DNA of 64,000 nt from CAKZLS01 sp963771545 (GCA_963771545.1 CAVYTX010000003.1:434001-498000); one strand, 5' to 3'. Shown: positions 18,800 to 28,621, numbered from the stretch's first letter. Notes: a model not told the origin generated them from the letters alone. A program made the numbers and translations.

Positions 18800-19150
18800 A
18801 TTCGCCGCTGTTCACCTCTCAGAGCTGCTATTCTTGTCCACTGGCGGAAGCGTACCCGCGAGAGTTGGTGGAGCGCGGCGACGTCATCGCCCTGGAGTTC
18901 CACGTGGACTATTGGGACGACCTTGTTTACGGCGCGACCGGACGCTGGAAGGATGTGTTCTCCAGCCCCGCCAACACCGATCGCCAGCGCGTCTGCAATC
19001 GCAACATCCGCGGCGATCCCAGGTCTACACGCCTCAAATGGTCGTCGACGGCCGCGTCGAGGCGGCGGGAACACGCAGACCATGTTGGTATTGAGTTGGC
19101 GGTCGATGATGGTCACAATGTCACATGGAAAGGAGCCGGCGAGGTCGAAA
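18800..19150 (+). pseudogene. DUF1223 (thioredoxin-like) gene remnant
   Basis: One frame reads LFTSQSCYSCPLAEAYPREL, then VERGDVIALEFHVDYWDDL and VFSSPANTDRQRVCNRNIRGD, which is the conserved DUF1223 core including its CxxC and HVDYWD motifs. The next block, VYTPQMVVDGRVEAAG, is in another frame; one missing C near 19020 would restore it. The signal peptide and the C-terminal third are not found. So this is a truncated, frameshifted relic of a secreted protein. Its open frame runs into the following membrane-protein gene and could be mis-annotated as its N-terminus. Confidence 0.8.
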
Positions 19151-19155
19151 AACCC

Positions 19156-19656
19156 ATGGATGATCTGACCGTCGCGCGCGCCCTCCATGTGCTCGGCGTT
19201 GTCCTGTGGATCGGCGGCGTCGGTTTCGTGACCACGGTCCTGCTGCCCGCCATTGGGCGCATGAAAACACCGGAAGAGCGGGTCGCTTTGTTCGAGGCCA
19301 TCGAAGGCCGCTTCGCATGGCAAGCTCGCGGCACGACCCTTCTCGTCGGACTCACCGGGTTTTACATGACCGCCGTATGGGATCTCTGGGACCGGTTCCG
19401 CGACCTCGCGTTCTGGTGGATGCATGCCATGGTTTTCGTGTGGCTGGTGTTTTCCATCATGCTGTTCGTGGCCGAACCGCTGTTTCTTCATCGCTGGTTT
19501 CGGGGCCAGGCGAAACGGAATCCGGAGCGCGCGTTCCGGCGCATCCAGCGGCTTCATTGGGTGCTCCTGACCATCAGTCTGATCGCGGTTCTCGGCGCCG
19601 CCGCCGGCAGTCATGGAGGGTTAATACCGACGATCACAATGAATCATCTTCAGTGA
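19156..19656 (+). CDS. CopD-like integral membrane protein
   Basis: A 166-aa protein with four predicted membrane helices (ALHVLGVVLWIGGVGFVTTVLL; GTTLLVGLTGFYMTAVW; AFWWMHAMVFVWLVFSIMLFV; LHWVLLTISLIAVLGAAAG). The His in the first helix (LHVLGVVLWIGG) and in WWMHA and LHW fit the haem- or copper-binding pattern of the CopD/DUF2269-like group. The true start is the ATG at 19156; the frame is open further upstream only because it runs through the DUF1223 relic. The last residues (about LIPTITMNHLQ) are encoded inside a copy of the dispersed palindromic repeat, so the C-terminus has been altered by it. Confidence 0.78.
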   Translation: MDDLTVARALHVLGVVLWIGGVGFVTTVLLPAIGRMKTPEERVALFEAIEGRFAWQARGTTLLVGLTGFYMTAVWDLWDRFRDLAFWWMHAMVFVWLVFSIMLFVAEPLFLHRWFRGQAKRNPERAFRRIQRLHWVLLTISLIAVLGAAAGSHGGLIPTITMNHLQ

Positions 19657-19671
19657 CCTTTGGACTAATAT
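19624..19671. repeat. Palindromic repeat copy B (decayed)
   Basis: ATACCGACGATCAC followed by a loop resembling AATGGGTCATTATTA in the reverse orientation, then a degraded right arm ending near TAATAT. It matches the consensus arms of the repeat family with several substitutions and a small insertion. It covers the stop codon of the CopD-like gene. Confidence 0.55.
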
Positions 19672-19780
19672 AAGCCGACAGGCAAGCAAACGGCGGCGGA
19701 TCCGATCGGATCGCGCCGCCGCCTTCCCCAATCCGCTACTGTCTGGCAACAGACCTCCAGCGTAGCGGCCGGCAAACTCA

Positions 19781-20695
19781 AAGTCCGACTCGAAACTCAT
19801 GTTGAGCGTGCCAAGCGTCGGGTGAGCATCATGACGGAAGCGGCGTAGAGGAAGGTTTGGGCGGAGGCGATGGTGGCTTCGAAGTCTTTGGCGAGCCTTC
19901 GGTTACGGTTGATCCAGGCGAAGAAGCGCTCGACCACCCATCGCCTTGGCAGGACCTGGAAGCCGACCTGGTCAGCGATCTTCTTGACCACCTCGATGGC
20001 GATGCAGGTGGCGTCCTTGACCCGCTGGGCGCTATAGGCGCTGTCGGCGAAGGCGAGCTCGACGAAAGGGAACGATCGCCGCGACGCCTTGAGCAGCGGG
20101 ATCGCGCCGTCGCGATCCTGAATGTCGGCCGGGTGGGCTTGAATCACCAGCGCCCGCCCATCGGTATCGACCATGGCGTGGCGCTTGCGGCCCTTGATCT
20201 TCTTGGCCCCGTCGTAGCCCCTGGGGCCGCCGGCTTCGACGGTCTTGACGCTCTGGCTGTCGATCACCGCCGCCGACGGACTGGCCTCCCGCCCGACCCG
20301 CTCGCGGTCGAGCGCGACGAGATGGTGGTTGATGGTCTCGAACAGGCCCTCGCGGCGGAAGCGCAGGAACCAACCGTAGACCGTCGTCATCGGCGGGAAG
20401 TCCTTGGGCAGCATGCGCCAGGCGCAGCCGGCCCGCAGGACGTAGAAGATGGCGTTCATGATCTCGCGCATCGGCCATTCGCGGGGCCGGCCGGTCCGCG
20501 CCGGCGGCGGCATGAACGGCGCGATGATCTCCCACTCCGCATCGCTCAGATCGCTTCCATAACGCAGATGATCGCGGCTATGCTGCCGCCGGGTGGTCGG
20601 TGTCCACATGTGCCCCTCCAAACTGGCTTTGACAACCGTTTGGAATCACATCTGAACCCGGCCATCCAGCCAAAAATCGAGTTTCAAGACGGCTT
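19781..20695 (-). mobile_element. IS5-family insertion sequence (IS1031-like)
   Basis: A 915-bp element. The ends are imperfect inverted repeats: AAGTCCGACTCGAAACTC at the left, and on the complement AAGCCGTCTTGAAACTC at the right (one-base gap, two substitutions). The element is flanked by direct repeats CTCA (19777-19780 and 20696-20699), which contain the TNA target expected for the IS1031 group. A single intact DDE transposase gene fills it. It lies between the CopD-like gene and the small ORF at 20771. Confidence 0.85.
19797..20621 (-). CDS. IS5-family transposase
   Basis: A 274-aa DDE transposase, full length and uninterrupted. An N-terminal DUF4096-type region (YGSDLSDAEWEIIAPFMPPPARTGRPREWPMREIMNAIFYVLRAGCAWRMLP) is followed by the DDE core: AAVIDSQSVKT, AFADSAYSA and the YREK-like Glu in WVVERFFAWINRNRRLAKDFE. 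The start may be ATG at 20621 or the second Met (MWTPTTRRQ) 12 bp downstream. The gene appears able to encode an active enzyme. Confidence 0.93.
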   Translation of the reverse strand: MEGHMWTPTTRRQHSRDHLRYGSDLSDAEWEIIAPFMPPPARTGRPREWPMREIMNAIFYVLRAGCAWRMLPKDFPPMTTVYGWFLRFRREGLFETINHHLVALDRERVGREASPSAAVIDSQSVKTVEAGGPRGYDGAKKIKGRKRHAMVDTDGRALVIQAHPADIQDRDGAIPLLKASRRSFPFVELAFADSAYSAQRVKDATCIAIEVVKKIADQVGFQVLPRRWVVERFFAWINRNRRLAKDFEATIASAQTFLYAASVMMLTRRLARST

Positions 20696-20770
20696 CTCAG
20701 TCCGGTTGCCCCATCAAGAAATCAATAACCATGTTTCTTGATTTCACGACGTAGAATAAGAACTTCGTCG

Positions 20771-20965
20771 CTAATTTTCTCGCCTCAACAGTTCGTCTAT
20801 TTCATCCTTGAAGGAATCTGGCAAGTTCTTGATCAGATACGATAAGGTTGCAAAGACAGCAGCTTCCGAGTGTTCTCTTTTTAACTCGCATTGTATTTGT
20901 ACATACCGAATCAGCGCGTCCAGATGTACCGAATTCTTTAGGTATCTAGGCATCATATCGTCCAT
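20771..20965 (-). CDS. Small hypothetical protein (64 aa)
   Basis: An acidic, helix-rich 64-aa ORF (MDDMMPRYLKNSVHLDALIR start; C-term KDEIDELLRREN). Its base composition is clearly lower in GC than its neighbours. No family recognised. Composition and amino-acid make-up look coding rather than random, but there is no strong ribosome site. It may be an acquired gene or a relic beside the IS element. Confidence 0.45.
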   Translation of the reverse strand: MDDMMPRYLKNSVHLDALIRYVQIQCELKREHSEAAVFATLSYLIKNLPDSFKDEIDELLRREN

Positions 20966-21052
20966 CTCCCAGACATCGGTCGTCGGACATGCGCAGAAGG
21001 GTCCCTCGGCATACCGACGCCGCGGTTGGTTATTGAGCGCGGAGCGGCGCGG

Positions 21053-21484
21053 CTAGTACGTCACGTATTGAGGCAGCCTCTTTGCCTGCTCCACCCAGTT
21101 GGCCACCATCTTTTCGGTGCGGAGGACCCGCACCAGCTTCAGCCGTTCGTTGGTGGCCCTGATCTTGGACGTCAGATTCTCCGGATTCCGGCGGCGAAGA
21201 TCCTTGACCGTATTGACGCCGGCGGCCTCGAGAAGCTCGGAGTATTCCTCGCCGACGCCTGAAATTCGCATTAGGTCCGCCATATTCACCCATTTGAGGA
21301 GGCTCTCCTGGCGGAGCCTCGTCTTCGCCGCCACTTCTCGACGACCCGACAGGTGGCAACATCGATCGAGCAGATCCGCCGTCGTGCTGATTCCGGCGCG
21401 CCCCAATCGAAGGGCCATCGCGCGGCCGATACCGTTCATTGCTTGGATCCTGTAAGCCACCGTCCTGCATCCACTATCCATCAT
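21053..21484 (-). CDS. DUF4332 (helix-hairpin-helix) protein
   Basis: A 143-aa protein with the DUF4332 pattern: YRIQAMNGIGRAMALRLGRAGISTTADLLDR, LLKWVNMADLMRISGVGEEYSELLEAAGVNTVKDLRRRNPENL, and WVEQAKRLPQYVTY at the end. It contains two helix-hairpin-helix-like units, usually DNA-binding, but the role of the family is unknown. I use the ATG at 21484 (a second ATG follows directly); the open frame reaches 21679 but that part looks unlike the family. No strong ribosome site is seen. Confidence 0.75.
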   Translation of the reverse strand: MMDSGCRTVAYRIQAMNGIGRAMALRLGRAGISTTADLLDRCCHLSGRREVAAKTRLRQESLLKWVNMADLMRISGVGEEYSELLEAAGVNTVKDLRRRNPENLTSKIRATNERLKLVRVLRTEKMVANWVEQAKRLPQYVTY

Positions 21485-21671
21485 GGTCTTACATCCATCG
21501 CTCGCCCGCCGATCGTTCGCGGGGTCGTCCTCAGCCTTGAACCAATTGCAATCCCGACCAAGCAATAGTCGTGCCACAACCGGACTTCGCCGGGACTTTG
21601 GCGAAAAGCCCGGATGGACCCATTGAAAACCGCTCGGCGCCGACGGCACATGTCCGCGCTCTTGCAATTTA

Positions 21672-21688
21672 TGTCTCAAAATGAGACA
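21672..21688. promoter_or_regulatory. Perfect palindrome upstream of the OmpA/GTPase cluster
   Basis: TGTCTCAAAATGAGACA has 7-bp perfect arms around AAA. It lies 158 bp upstream of the gene at 21846, the distance expected for an enhancer site of a sigma-54 activator such as the NtrC-type regulator encoded at the end of that cluster. I could not find a convincing -24/-12 promoter between them. Confidence 0.4.
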
Positions 21689-21845
21689 GGAACCGAGAAT
21701 GCCTAATGGGTCCGACCGAACTCGCCGGGGACTGAACTGGCTCTTGCGGTGTTGGCGGGATGAGCGAAGCGATTGAACATTTCTTTGCCTTCAGCCAATG
21801 CTATTGTCGAATAATGCCAACAGTTGACGTCTCGCGGGGTTCCGC

Positions 21846-22247
21846 ATGGGCAACAAAACAGCGCCGCCAAACCTTGATCAATCCGTGAACACCGAAGGCC
21901 GGGCGGACGAACGACCGAGCGCCGCAATCGATGAAATCCGCCAGATCTTGCTCGGCGGCGCATTGCGCGATTGCCAAGCCCGTCTTGCCGAGACAGAGGC
22001 GCTGATGGAGCGGCTCGGCCGCGACCTGGAAGCCAGGTTCGCGGATCTGCACGAGACGCCCTGGGACGGCCTTCGCACCTGCATCAGCGCATTGTGGTAT
22101 CGTTTCGACATTCTCGATCGGCGATTCGGCGAGCTCGACGCGGACGTGCGCGACAGACTCGTGAACGCGTCATCGACGCTGGACACGGCAAGCGCGTTGG
22201 ACGAACGTTTGCGCGCCATCGAGCGGAAGTTATGGGGCGATGGTTAG
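21846..22247 (+). CDS. Hypothetical coiled-coil-like protein, first gene of GTPase cluster
   Basis: A 133-aa soluble protein of unknown family. It is strongly charged and helical, with heptad-like stretches (DCQARLAETEALMERLGRDLEARFADLHE and RLVNASSTLDTASALDERLRAIERKLWGD). No signal peptide or membrane helix. It ends 60 bp before the OmpA-domain gene on the same strand, and both start with similar acidic helical segments. It is probably a cytosolic partner of the OmpA/GTPase module; that is inferred from position only. Confidence 0.65.
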   Translation: MGNKTAPPNLDQSVNTEGRADERPSAAIDEIRQILLGGALRDCQARLAETEALMERLGRDLEARFADLHETPWDGLRTCISALWYRFDILDRRFGELDADVRDRLVNASSTLDTASALDERLRAIERKLWGDG

Positions 22248-22307
22248 CCGGGCCGCCGCGCCGATGACCGTGTCGGCGGCAACCTGTCGCATTAGAGGGG
22301 GCGGGGC

Positions 22308-24030
22308 GTGAGCATCGCCGACGAATACGCAACCGAGTCGCCGGAAGCCAGGCTCCGGCATCTGTTGTTGGGCGCCGAACGCGATCGGTTGGCGCGACTG
22401 GAGGCGAGGACGGACGCGCTCAGCGGTCGCCTGGGCGATGACGCGGCGCTGACCGAGAGTGTCGCGCGGATCATCGTCGGCGTGTTGCGAAACGCGGGCG
22501 TCCGGGACCATGAACGACTGTCCATGACGCTCGCGCCGCTGATCCTGGCGAGCTTGCGCGAAGAGATTCGAAACTCCAGCGACATGATGGTCGACGCCCT
22601 CTACCCGATCACCGGCCGGCTGGTGGCCGCGGCGGTGCGAAATGCGTTCCGCGAGCTGGTCGAGACCCTCAATGAACGGGTGGACCAGACGGTCTCCATC
22701 GACCGGTGGAAGGCGCGTCTGGAAGCCTGGCGAACGGGCAAATCCGAAGCCGAAATCCTGTTGCGGCGCAACCCGCCGTTCGAGATCGAGGAAGTTCTGC
22801 TGATTCACCGGCCAACCGGCTTGCCGATTTCGCGGGTGGAACGGGGCGAAATGTCCAGCACGGATTGGGACCTGGTCAGCGGAATGCTGACCGCGATCAT
22901 GGCCTTCGTGCACGATGCCCTGGGCAAGGACGAAGCCCGGGAAGTCCGCAAGATTTCGATGGACGACTCCGACTTGTTCATCAGCACGTCGCCGGCGGTG
23001 ATCCTCGCGTTTAAGGCGCGCGGAACCCCGCCGGCGGATTTCGAAAGGACTTTGGAGACCGAGTTTCTCTCGTTTCTTGACGCGTGGGGTCCCAAGGTCC
23101 GGGAGTTCGGCGGCCAACTCGATAACAGCGAGGAGCAGGACCTCGTCGCCGACCTGCGGACCCGTTCTCAAAAGCTCGCCCGGCCACGGGATCGGAAGCC
23201 GCGCCGGTCGCCGTGGAAGATTTACGTCGCGTTCATCGCGGCCGCCGTCGCGGCCATTGCGTGGTGGGTCGACGCATCCATTGAGGACGGCAAAATCATG
23301 GCGATCGAGGATCAGGGCCGCAAGATCGTCCAGGAACATGCGGTCTTGTCGGGATATCCCATCACCGTGCAATACGACCGGGATCAAGACGTCCTCGTGG
23401 TGGAGGGTCTGATACCGGATGCCAAGATTCGGGACCAAATCGTTTCGGCCTTCGAGGCGCGCTTGTCCCAGGTGACCGCCGATTTCCGTTTGAGCAGTCT
23501 GCCCGACACGGCCGCGGCCCTGGGCCAAAAGCTGGACACGAGGCTCCAAGACCTGAGCACCCAACTTTCGGACGTTGGAAAGCGGCTGACGGCCAGGGAA
23601 AACACGCTGGACCGGCAGAGCTTGCGGATCGCGGCGCTCGAGGCCATCGCACCCGGTCCTCTCGATCGTTTGCGGCAATGGATGCGGATCCAAGTCATCC
23701 CGTTTTCCGAGGGCACGACATTCAGCGACCCGGCGCGGGCGCGCGCCGTGCTCCAAGAACTGGCGGATCTTGTCGGCCAAGCGCCAAACTCCGTTCGCAT
23801 ACGGCTCGTGGGCTACACGGACCAGGCCGGCGGCGAGACCAGGAACGACCGCCTGTCGCTGGAGCGGGCGCGGGCGGTGATGGACCGGCTGGTAGCGCTC
23901 GGGGTGCCCGAAACCCGGCTCGTACCCGCGGGCAGAGGGTCCGAGAAGATGGTCAGCGACAGCAGCGGCCGAAACAGCCCCAATCGGCGGGTTGAGTTTG
24001 AAATGGTTTTGGAGACGGCGGAACCGGCCA

Positions 24031-24044
<14 letters not shown>
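22308..24044 (+). CDS. Transmembrane OmpA-domain protein with Roadblock/LC7-like cytosolic segment
   Basis: A 578-aa protein. Residues 1-300 have no signal peptide and are probably cytosolic; within them about 157-260 (FEIEEVLLIHRPTGLPISRV ... EVRKISMDDSDLFISTSPAVILAFKA) has the strand-strand-helix-strand pattern of Roadblock/LC7 domains, which act as partners or GAPs of small GTPases such as MglA. One membrane helix spans 304-321. The periplasmic part starts with a BON-like unit (about 345-395), a helical spacer, and a C-terminal OmpA peptidoglycan-binding domain (about 460-570) with VGYTDQAGG and the NRRVEFEM end. The next gene, a Ras-like GTPase, overlaps its stop by 14 bp. The Roadblock call is my own pattern reading and needs a structure or profile search. 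Confidence 0.8.
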
Positions 24045-24600
<556 letters not shown>

Positions 24601-24665
24601 ATTGCTGTCCATCCATGAACTACCTTTGAAAGGCGCCCGTAAAATTCGGAGATAAACAGCCCGCG

Positions 24666-25826
24666 GTGAGCAATGCATACGATACAGCGATGAACGACGT
24701 GTCAGAGCGGCTGTTCGAGTCGGGACTGCTGGGGACGGTCTTATTGGACGCCGACGACCGCGTTGTCGCGCGCAAGGGTCCGCTCGTGGATTGGGTGGCC
24801 CTGGAGCCGGCGAGCGGCTGCCTGCCGTTCCTGGTCGGCTATGAGGACATAATTTCCGACGTGCGCCTCGGACACCGCGGGCTGTTTACGCTGTCCAATG
24901 TCTCGCTGCGCTTTTGTCCGGACCATGAGGAGCATGTTTGTACGATCCGGGCGTATCCGGGCCCGCGCCCCGGGCTGGTGGCGCTGCTGTTTCAAGATGT
25001 CGGCGCCGTCGCCGAACTCGAGCAGCGGGTGATACAGACCAGCAACGAGCTCGCGCTGGCCCAGCACGCGCTGATTCAGGCAAGGGAGGAAGCCGAGACC
25101 GCGAACCGGGCGAAATCCGACTTTCTCAATCTTGTGAATCACGAACTCCGCACCCCGCTCAATGTGATCATCGGCAACGCCGAGATCCTACGCGACGAAA
25201 CCATCGCCTCGTTTCCCAAGGAGGAACTCGATGGCTATCTGACGGACATTCGCGAGAACGGCCAATTTTTGCTGGAGCAGATCAGCGACTTGCTGGATCT
25301 AGCGAAAATCGAGGCGGGACGGCTGGAGCTGCGCGAATCCGCGGTGGATATCGGCGCGGTGATGGAAGAGGCCATCCGGACGGTGCGCCGTCAGCCCTAT
25401 GCCGGCGGCATCGCTTTTCGCTACGCGGCGCGGGCCGAGCCGATCGCGGTCCGGGCCGACCGGCAACGGCTGAAACAGATCATCACCAACCTCTTGACCA
25501 ATGCGGCGAAGGCCGCGCCGGCAACCGGGACCGTGACGGCGGCGTGCCGATGGGCCGACGGAGAGGGGGTCGTTGTCGAGGTCGCGGATACCGGCGTCGG
25601 CATGGCGCCGGCGGACGTGGAGCGCGCCTTGCAACCGTTCACCCAGGTGGGCGCCGCCGGGCGGGAGAGCCGGCGCGACGGCGTCGGTCTCGGCCTACCG
25701 CTCGCCAAACTGTTCACGGAGCTTCATGGCGGCACTCTCCGGATCGCAAGCGAGGAAGCCATGGGAACCACCGTGACGGTCACCCTTCCTCCCGGCCGCG
25801 CGCTGCACGGAAAACGCCCACCATGA
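24666..25826 (+). CDS. Soluble sensor histidine kinase
   Basis: A 386-aa kinase with no membrane helix. An N-terminal PAS-like segment (about 15-112) is followed by a short coiled coil (115-150) and the HisKA domain with phospho-acceptor His159 in FLNLVNHELRTPLN. The HATPase domain has the N-box QIITNLLTNAAKAAP, G1 VADTGVGMAPADVE and G2 DGVGLGLPLAKLF. The start is GTG 24666 (an ATG 24 bp later is possible). Its stop overlaps the start of the NtrC-type regulator by 4 bp, so the two form a pair. It lies 65 bp after the GTPase gene, without a visible terminator between. Confidence 0.92.
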   Translation: MSNAYDTAMNDVSERLFESGLLGTVLLDADDRVVARKGPLVDWVALEPASGCLPFLVGYEDIISDVRLGHRGLFTLSNVSLRFCPDHEEHVCTIRAYPGPRPGLVALLFQDVGAVAELEQRVIQTSNELALAQHALIQAREEAETANRAKSDFLNLVNHELRTPLNVIIGNAEILRDETIASFPKEELDGYLTDIRENGQFLLEQISDLLDLAKIEAGRLELRESAVDIGAVMEEAIRTVRRQPYAGGIAFRYAARAEPIAVRADRQRLKQIITNLLTNAAKAAPATGTVTAACRWADGEGVVVEVADTGVGMAPADVERALQPFTQVGAAGRESRRDGVGLGLPLAKLFTELHGGTLRIASEEAMGTTVTVTLPPGRALHGKRPP

Positions 25827-27220
25827 ACGCGGCGCCACCCACCCGCGTCCTTCTGGTCGAGGACAGGCCCGACCTGGCCCGCACCTACCGCGGGTTCCTG
25901 CGCAGCGAACCGTATCGCATTATTCACGCCGGAACGGGAGCCGACGCCCTGAAGGCGGTGGCCGAGGCGCCGCCCGGCATCATCCTTCTCGATCTCAAGC
26001 TCCCCGACATGGACGGCATGGATATCCTGCGCGAGGTGCGAAACCGCGGCATCGGCTGTCCGGTGGTGGTGATCACCGCGCATGGATCGGTCGAGGCGGC
26101 CGTCACCGCCATGCGCGAGGCCGCCAGCGATTTTCTCGCCAAGCCCGTCAGCGCCGAGCGCCTGAGGGTCACGGTGCGCAATCTGGTGGAGAAGCACCAC
26201 TTGGCCGAGGTCGTCGACACCTACCGGTCCACCATCGACCGCCAGACGTTTCAAGGGTTCATCGGCGCGAGCCTAGTCATGCAAGGCGTCTATCGCGGCA
26301 TCGAAAGCGCGGCCGCCAGCGACGCGACCGTGTTCGTGACCGGAGAGAGCGGCGCCGGCAAGGAGATCGCCGCCCGCGCCGTCCATGACCTTGGCCGCCG
26401 CCGCGCCGGCCCGTTCATCGCCCTCAACTGCGCCGCCATCGCCAAGGATCTCATCGAAACCGAGATCTTCGGGCACGTCAAGGGCGCGTTCACGGGCGCC
26501 GTCAACAATCGCGACGGCGCCGCGCGGCAAGCGGACGGCGGAACGCTGTTCCTCGACGAAGTGTGCGAAATGGATCCGTTTCTGCAGACCAAACTGCTGC
26601 GGTTCGTGCAAACCGGAACCTTCATGCGGGTGGGCAGCAGCCGCTCGGAGACCGTCGACGTCCGTTTCCTGTGCGCCACCAACCGCGATCCCCTCGCCGA
26701 GGTCAAAGCCGGGCGGTTCCGCGAGGATCTCTATTACCGCCTGCATGTGATCCCCATCAAGCTTCCGCCCCTTCGCGAGCGGGGAGACGATATCCTCCAA
26801 ATCGCCAACCGTTTTCTCGCGGACTACGCCTCCCAGGAAGGAAAGGCGTTCACGGCGTTCAGCGCGGAGGCGGAATCGGCGTTGCTATCCCATCCCTGGC
26901 CCGGCAACGTGCGCGAGCTTCAGAACGTCATCAGAACGGCCGTGGTCATGCACGACGGCGCAATGGTGACACCGGCCATGCTGACAAGTCTGAGCACGCG
27001 CCGCGCCCCAGAACCGGGCGCCCCCGAACCGGCGGCCGCCGGCGCCGAGACACTGGAAGATCTCGCCAAGGCCATCCGGCCGCTCGCGGACGTGGAGCGT
27101 GAAACCATCTCCGCCGCCGTGCACCGCTGCGGCGGAGACGTCAGGAAAGCCGCCGTCCTCCTTGGAATCGCCCCCGCCACGATCTACCGCCGCCTGCGCG
27201 CCTGGGAGGTTTCGGATTGA
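25823..27220 (+). CDS. NtrC-family sigma-54-dependent response regulator
   Basis: A 465-aa regulator: receiver domain with phospho-acceptor Asp57 (IILLDLKLPDMDG), AAA+ domain with Walker A GESGAGKE (174-181) and the sigma-54-contacting GAFTGA loop (221-226), and a Fis-type HTH at the end (GGDVRKAAVLLGIAPATIYRRLRAWEV). All elements for activating sigma-54 promoters are intact. The start ATG at 25823 overlaps the kinase stop. The receiver-like open frame extends far upstream in this register but is only a shadow of the kinase gene. Likely target: the palindrome at 21672, unproven. Confidence 0.93.
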   Translation: MNAAPPTRVLLVEDRPDLARTYRGFLRSEPYRIIHAGTGADALKAVAEAPPGIILLDLKLPDMDGMDILREVRNRGIGCPVVVITAHGSVEAAVTAMREAASDFLAKPVSAERLRVTVRNLVEKHHLAEVVDTYRSTIDRQTFQGFIGASLVMQGVYRGIESAAASDATVFVTGESGAGKEIAARAVHDLGRRRAGPFIALNCAAIAKDLIETEIFGHVKGAFTGAVNNRDGAARQADGGTLFLDEVCEMDPFLQTKLLRFVQTGTFMRVGSSRSETVDVRFLCATNRDPLAEVKAGRFREDLYYRLHVIPIKLPPLRERGDDILQIANRFLADYASQEGKAFTAFSAEAESALLSHPWPGNVRELQNVIRTAVVMHDGAMVTPAMLTSLSTRRAPEPGAPEPAAAGAETLEDLAKAIRPLADVERETISAAVHRCGGDVRKAAVLLGIAPATIYRRLRAWEVSD

Positions 27221-27229
27221 CCGCGGGAC

Positions 27230-28621
27230 CTAGGCCGGCGAGCCGCCGCGCGCCTTCAGATTAGCCAGGAACTCCCGGCGGTTCCTGGGGCCGAACGTGA
27301 GGAAATGCGGATTGGGATTGCTGCGATACGCGTTGCGACGTTCCTCGATGGCGTCGTTGCGCGCCCGCCTCAGCACCTCTTCCACGTCGATGCCGTAAGG
27401 TCGCGCCGCGTTGAGCCCGAAGATCCGGGCGCGCAGGGCGGGCGTCATTTCCGGGTAGCCGTGCTTTTCCCGCAGCTCGTCGGAAATCTGGAACGCGCGA
27501 AACGCCTGAATTTGATCCTGCGGCGAGCCGTACCAAATGCAGTCCGATCCGTAGAGCACGTTCTCCTCGCCGATGTGCTTGACCAGCTTGCCGACGATGT
27601 GGGCCGCCATCGTCGGATCGCGCAGGGCAAAACGCCACGTGCTGCCCAGTTCGGCGTAGACGTTGGCATTACGCGGCACGCCGTTTTCCTCCACCGAGCG
27701 GATCAACTCGTCGATCCCCTCGCCCCGCGAAGGATCGTACGGGCCTTCGGTTTTGCCGTTGATGAAGCCCGAATGGTAAACGAGAAAGTTGACGTCCGGA
27801 TACATCCTCGCCACGACGCCGATGTCCGTACAAAGGCTGTGCTCGTATGACCGCTCGCCGAACGGCAGGCCCTTGTGCACGCAGACGTTCTTGACGCCGA
27901 GCGCGCGCGCCTTCTCGATCATCGGAATGCCGGTGTCCTCGTCGGAAAGAAAGAACCCGCGCCCGTCGGGGCCCCACTGGGTGTAGCATTTCCACGCCGA
28001 CACGCCCCAGACCTCGGCGAGCTCGTCCATCCCCTCGAGGTCGCCCGGCTGGTTGGGGTTGACCCGCCCGTGCAGCAGCAACCGATGGGTTCCCTCCATC
28101 TGCTCGACGATGCGGCGGGTCTCGTCGGCCTCCTGGATGGTCAGTAGTTCCTTTTCCCGGTGCGACGGGATGAACGACAGCACCATCATGTCGGTATCGG
28201 AGTCGAGGAAAATATCCTTGACGAACTTCTGGGACCCGCCCAGGCCCGTCCGCCCGAGGCCGTTTTCGCCGACGAAGTGGCCCTGGACGTCGAAAACGAA
28301 CTCGCGCCCGGCCAACCGCTCGGCGGCGGCGTCGGCGTCGAGCGCGGCCACTTGATCGAGCTGGAAAAAGCCGCCGGTCCGGCCGGCCGCCGCGTTCGCC
28401 GCGTTGAACGCCAACAGCGTGCTGGCGGCCCCGCACGCCGACACCATGAACGAGCGCCGCGACAGTCCCAGCCGCCTGGCGTTCTCGCCCGCCCATCGCC
28501 GCGCCAGACCATTGGCGGCGCGAGCGGCTCCGTCGAGCGGCGTCGGCACGAACTCGCCGTTGGAGGTGGAATCGAGCTTGACGGGAAGGCGGGTTCCGTC
28601 GGGATCGAAATCGTGCGTCAT
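27230..28621 (-). CDS. Amidohydrolase-2 family metal-dependent hydrolase with Tat-like signal
   Basis: A 463-aa TIM-barrel amidohydrolase (ACMSD/amidohydrolase_2 type). Visible are FVFDVQGHFVGENG (metal-motif position, but HxH is replaced by QGH), LLLHGRVNPN, KCYTQWGPDG, VCVHKGLPFG, LVYHSGFI and the ENVLYGSDCIWYGSP segment holding the C-terminal Asp. Residues 53-78 (LSRRSFMVSACGAASTLLAF ...) form an SRRSFM twin-arginine-like signal, but it is preceded by about 50 residues, so export is uncertain. It is convergent with the NtrC-type gene, only 9 bp apart. The substrate is unknown. Confidence 0.82.
   Translation of the reverse strand: MTHDFDPDGTRLPVKLDSTSNGEFVPTPLDGAARAANGLARRWAGENARRLGLSRRSFMVSACGAASTLLAFNAANAAAGRTGGFFQLDQVAALDADAAAERLAGREFVFDVQGHFVGENGLGRTGLGGSQKFVKDIFLDSDTDMMVLSFIPSHREKELLTIQEADETRRIVEQMEGTHRLLLHGRVNPNQPGDLEGMDELAEVWGVSAWKCYTQWGPDGRGFFLSDEDTGIPMIEKARALGVKNVCVHKGLPFGERSYEHSLCTDIGVVARMYPDVNFLVYHSGFINGKTEGPYDPSRGEGIDELIRSVEENGVPRNANVYAELGSTWRFALRDPTMAAHIVGKLVKHIGEENVLYGSDCIWYGSPQDQIQAFRAFQISDELREKHGYPEMTPALRARIFGLNAARPYGIDVEEVLRRARNDAIEERRNAYRSNPNPHFLTFGPRNRREFLANLKARGGSPA

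Noticed and set aside
20771..21052. A toxin-antitoxin pair beside the IS element
   Set aside because: Only one small ORF is credible and it has no likeness to a known toxin or antitoxin.
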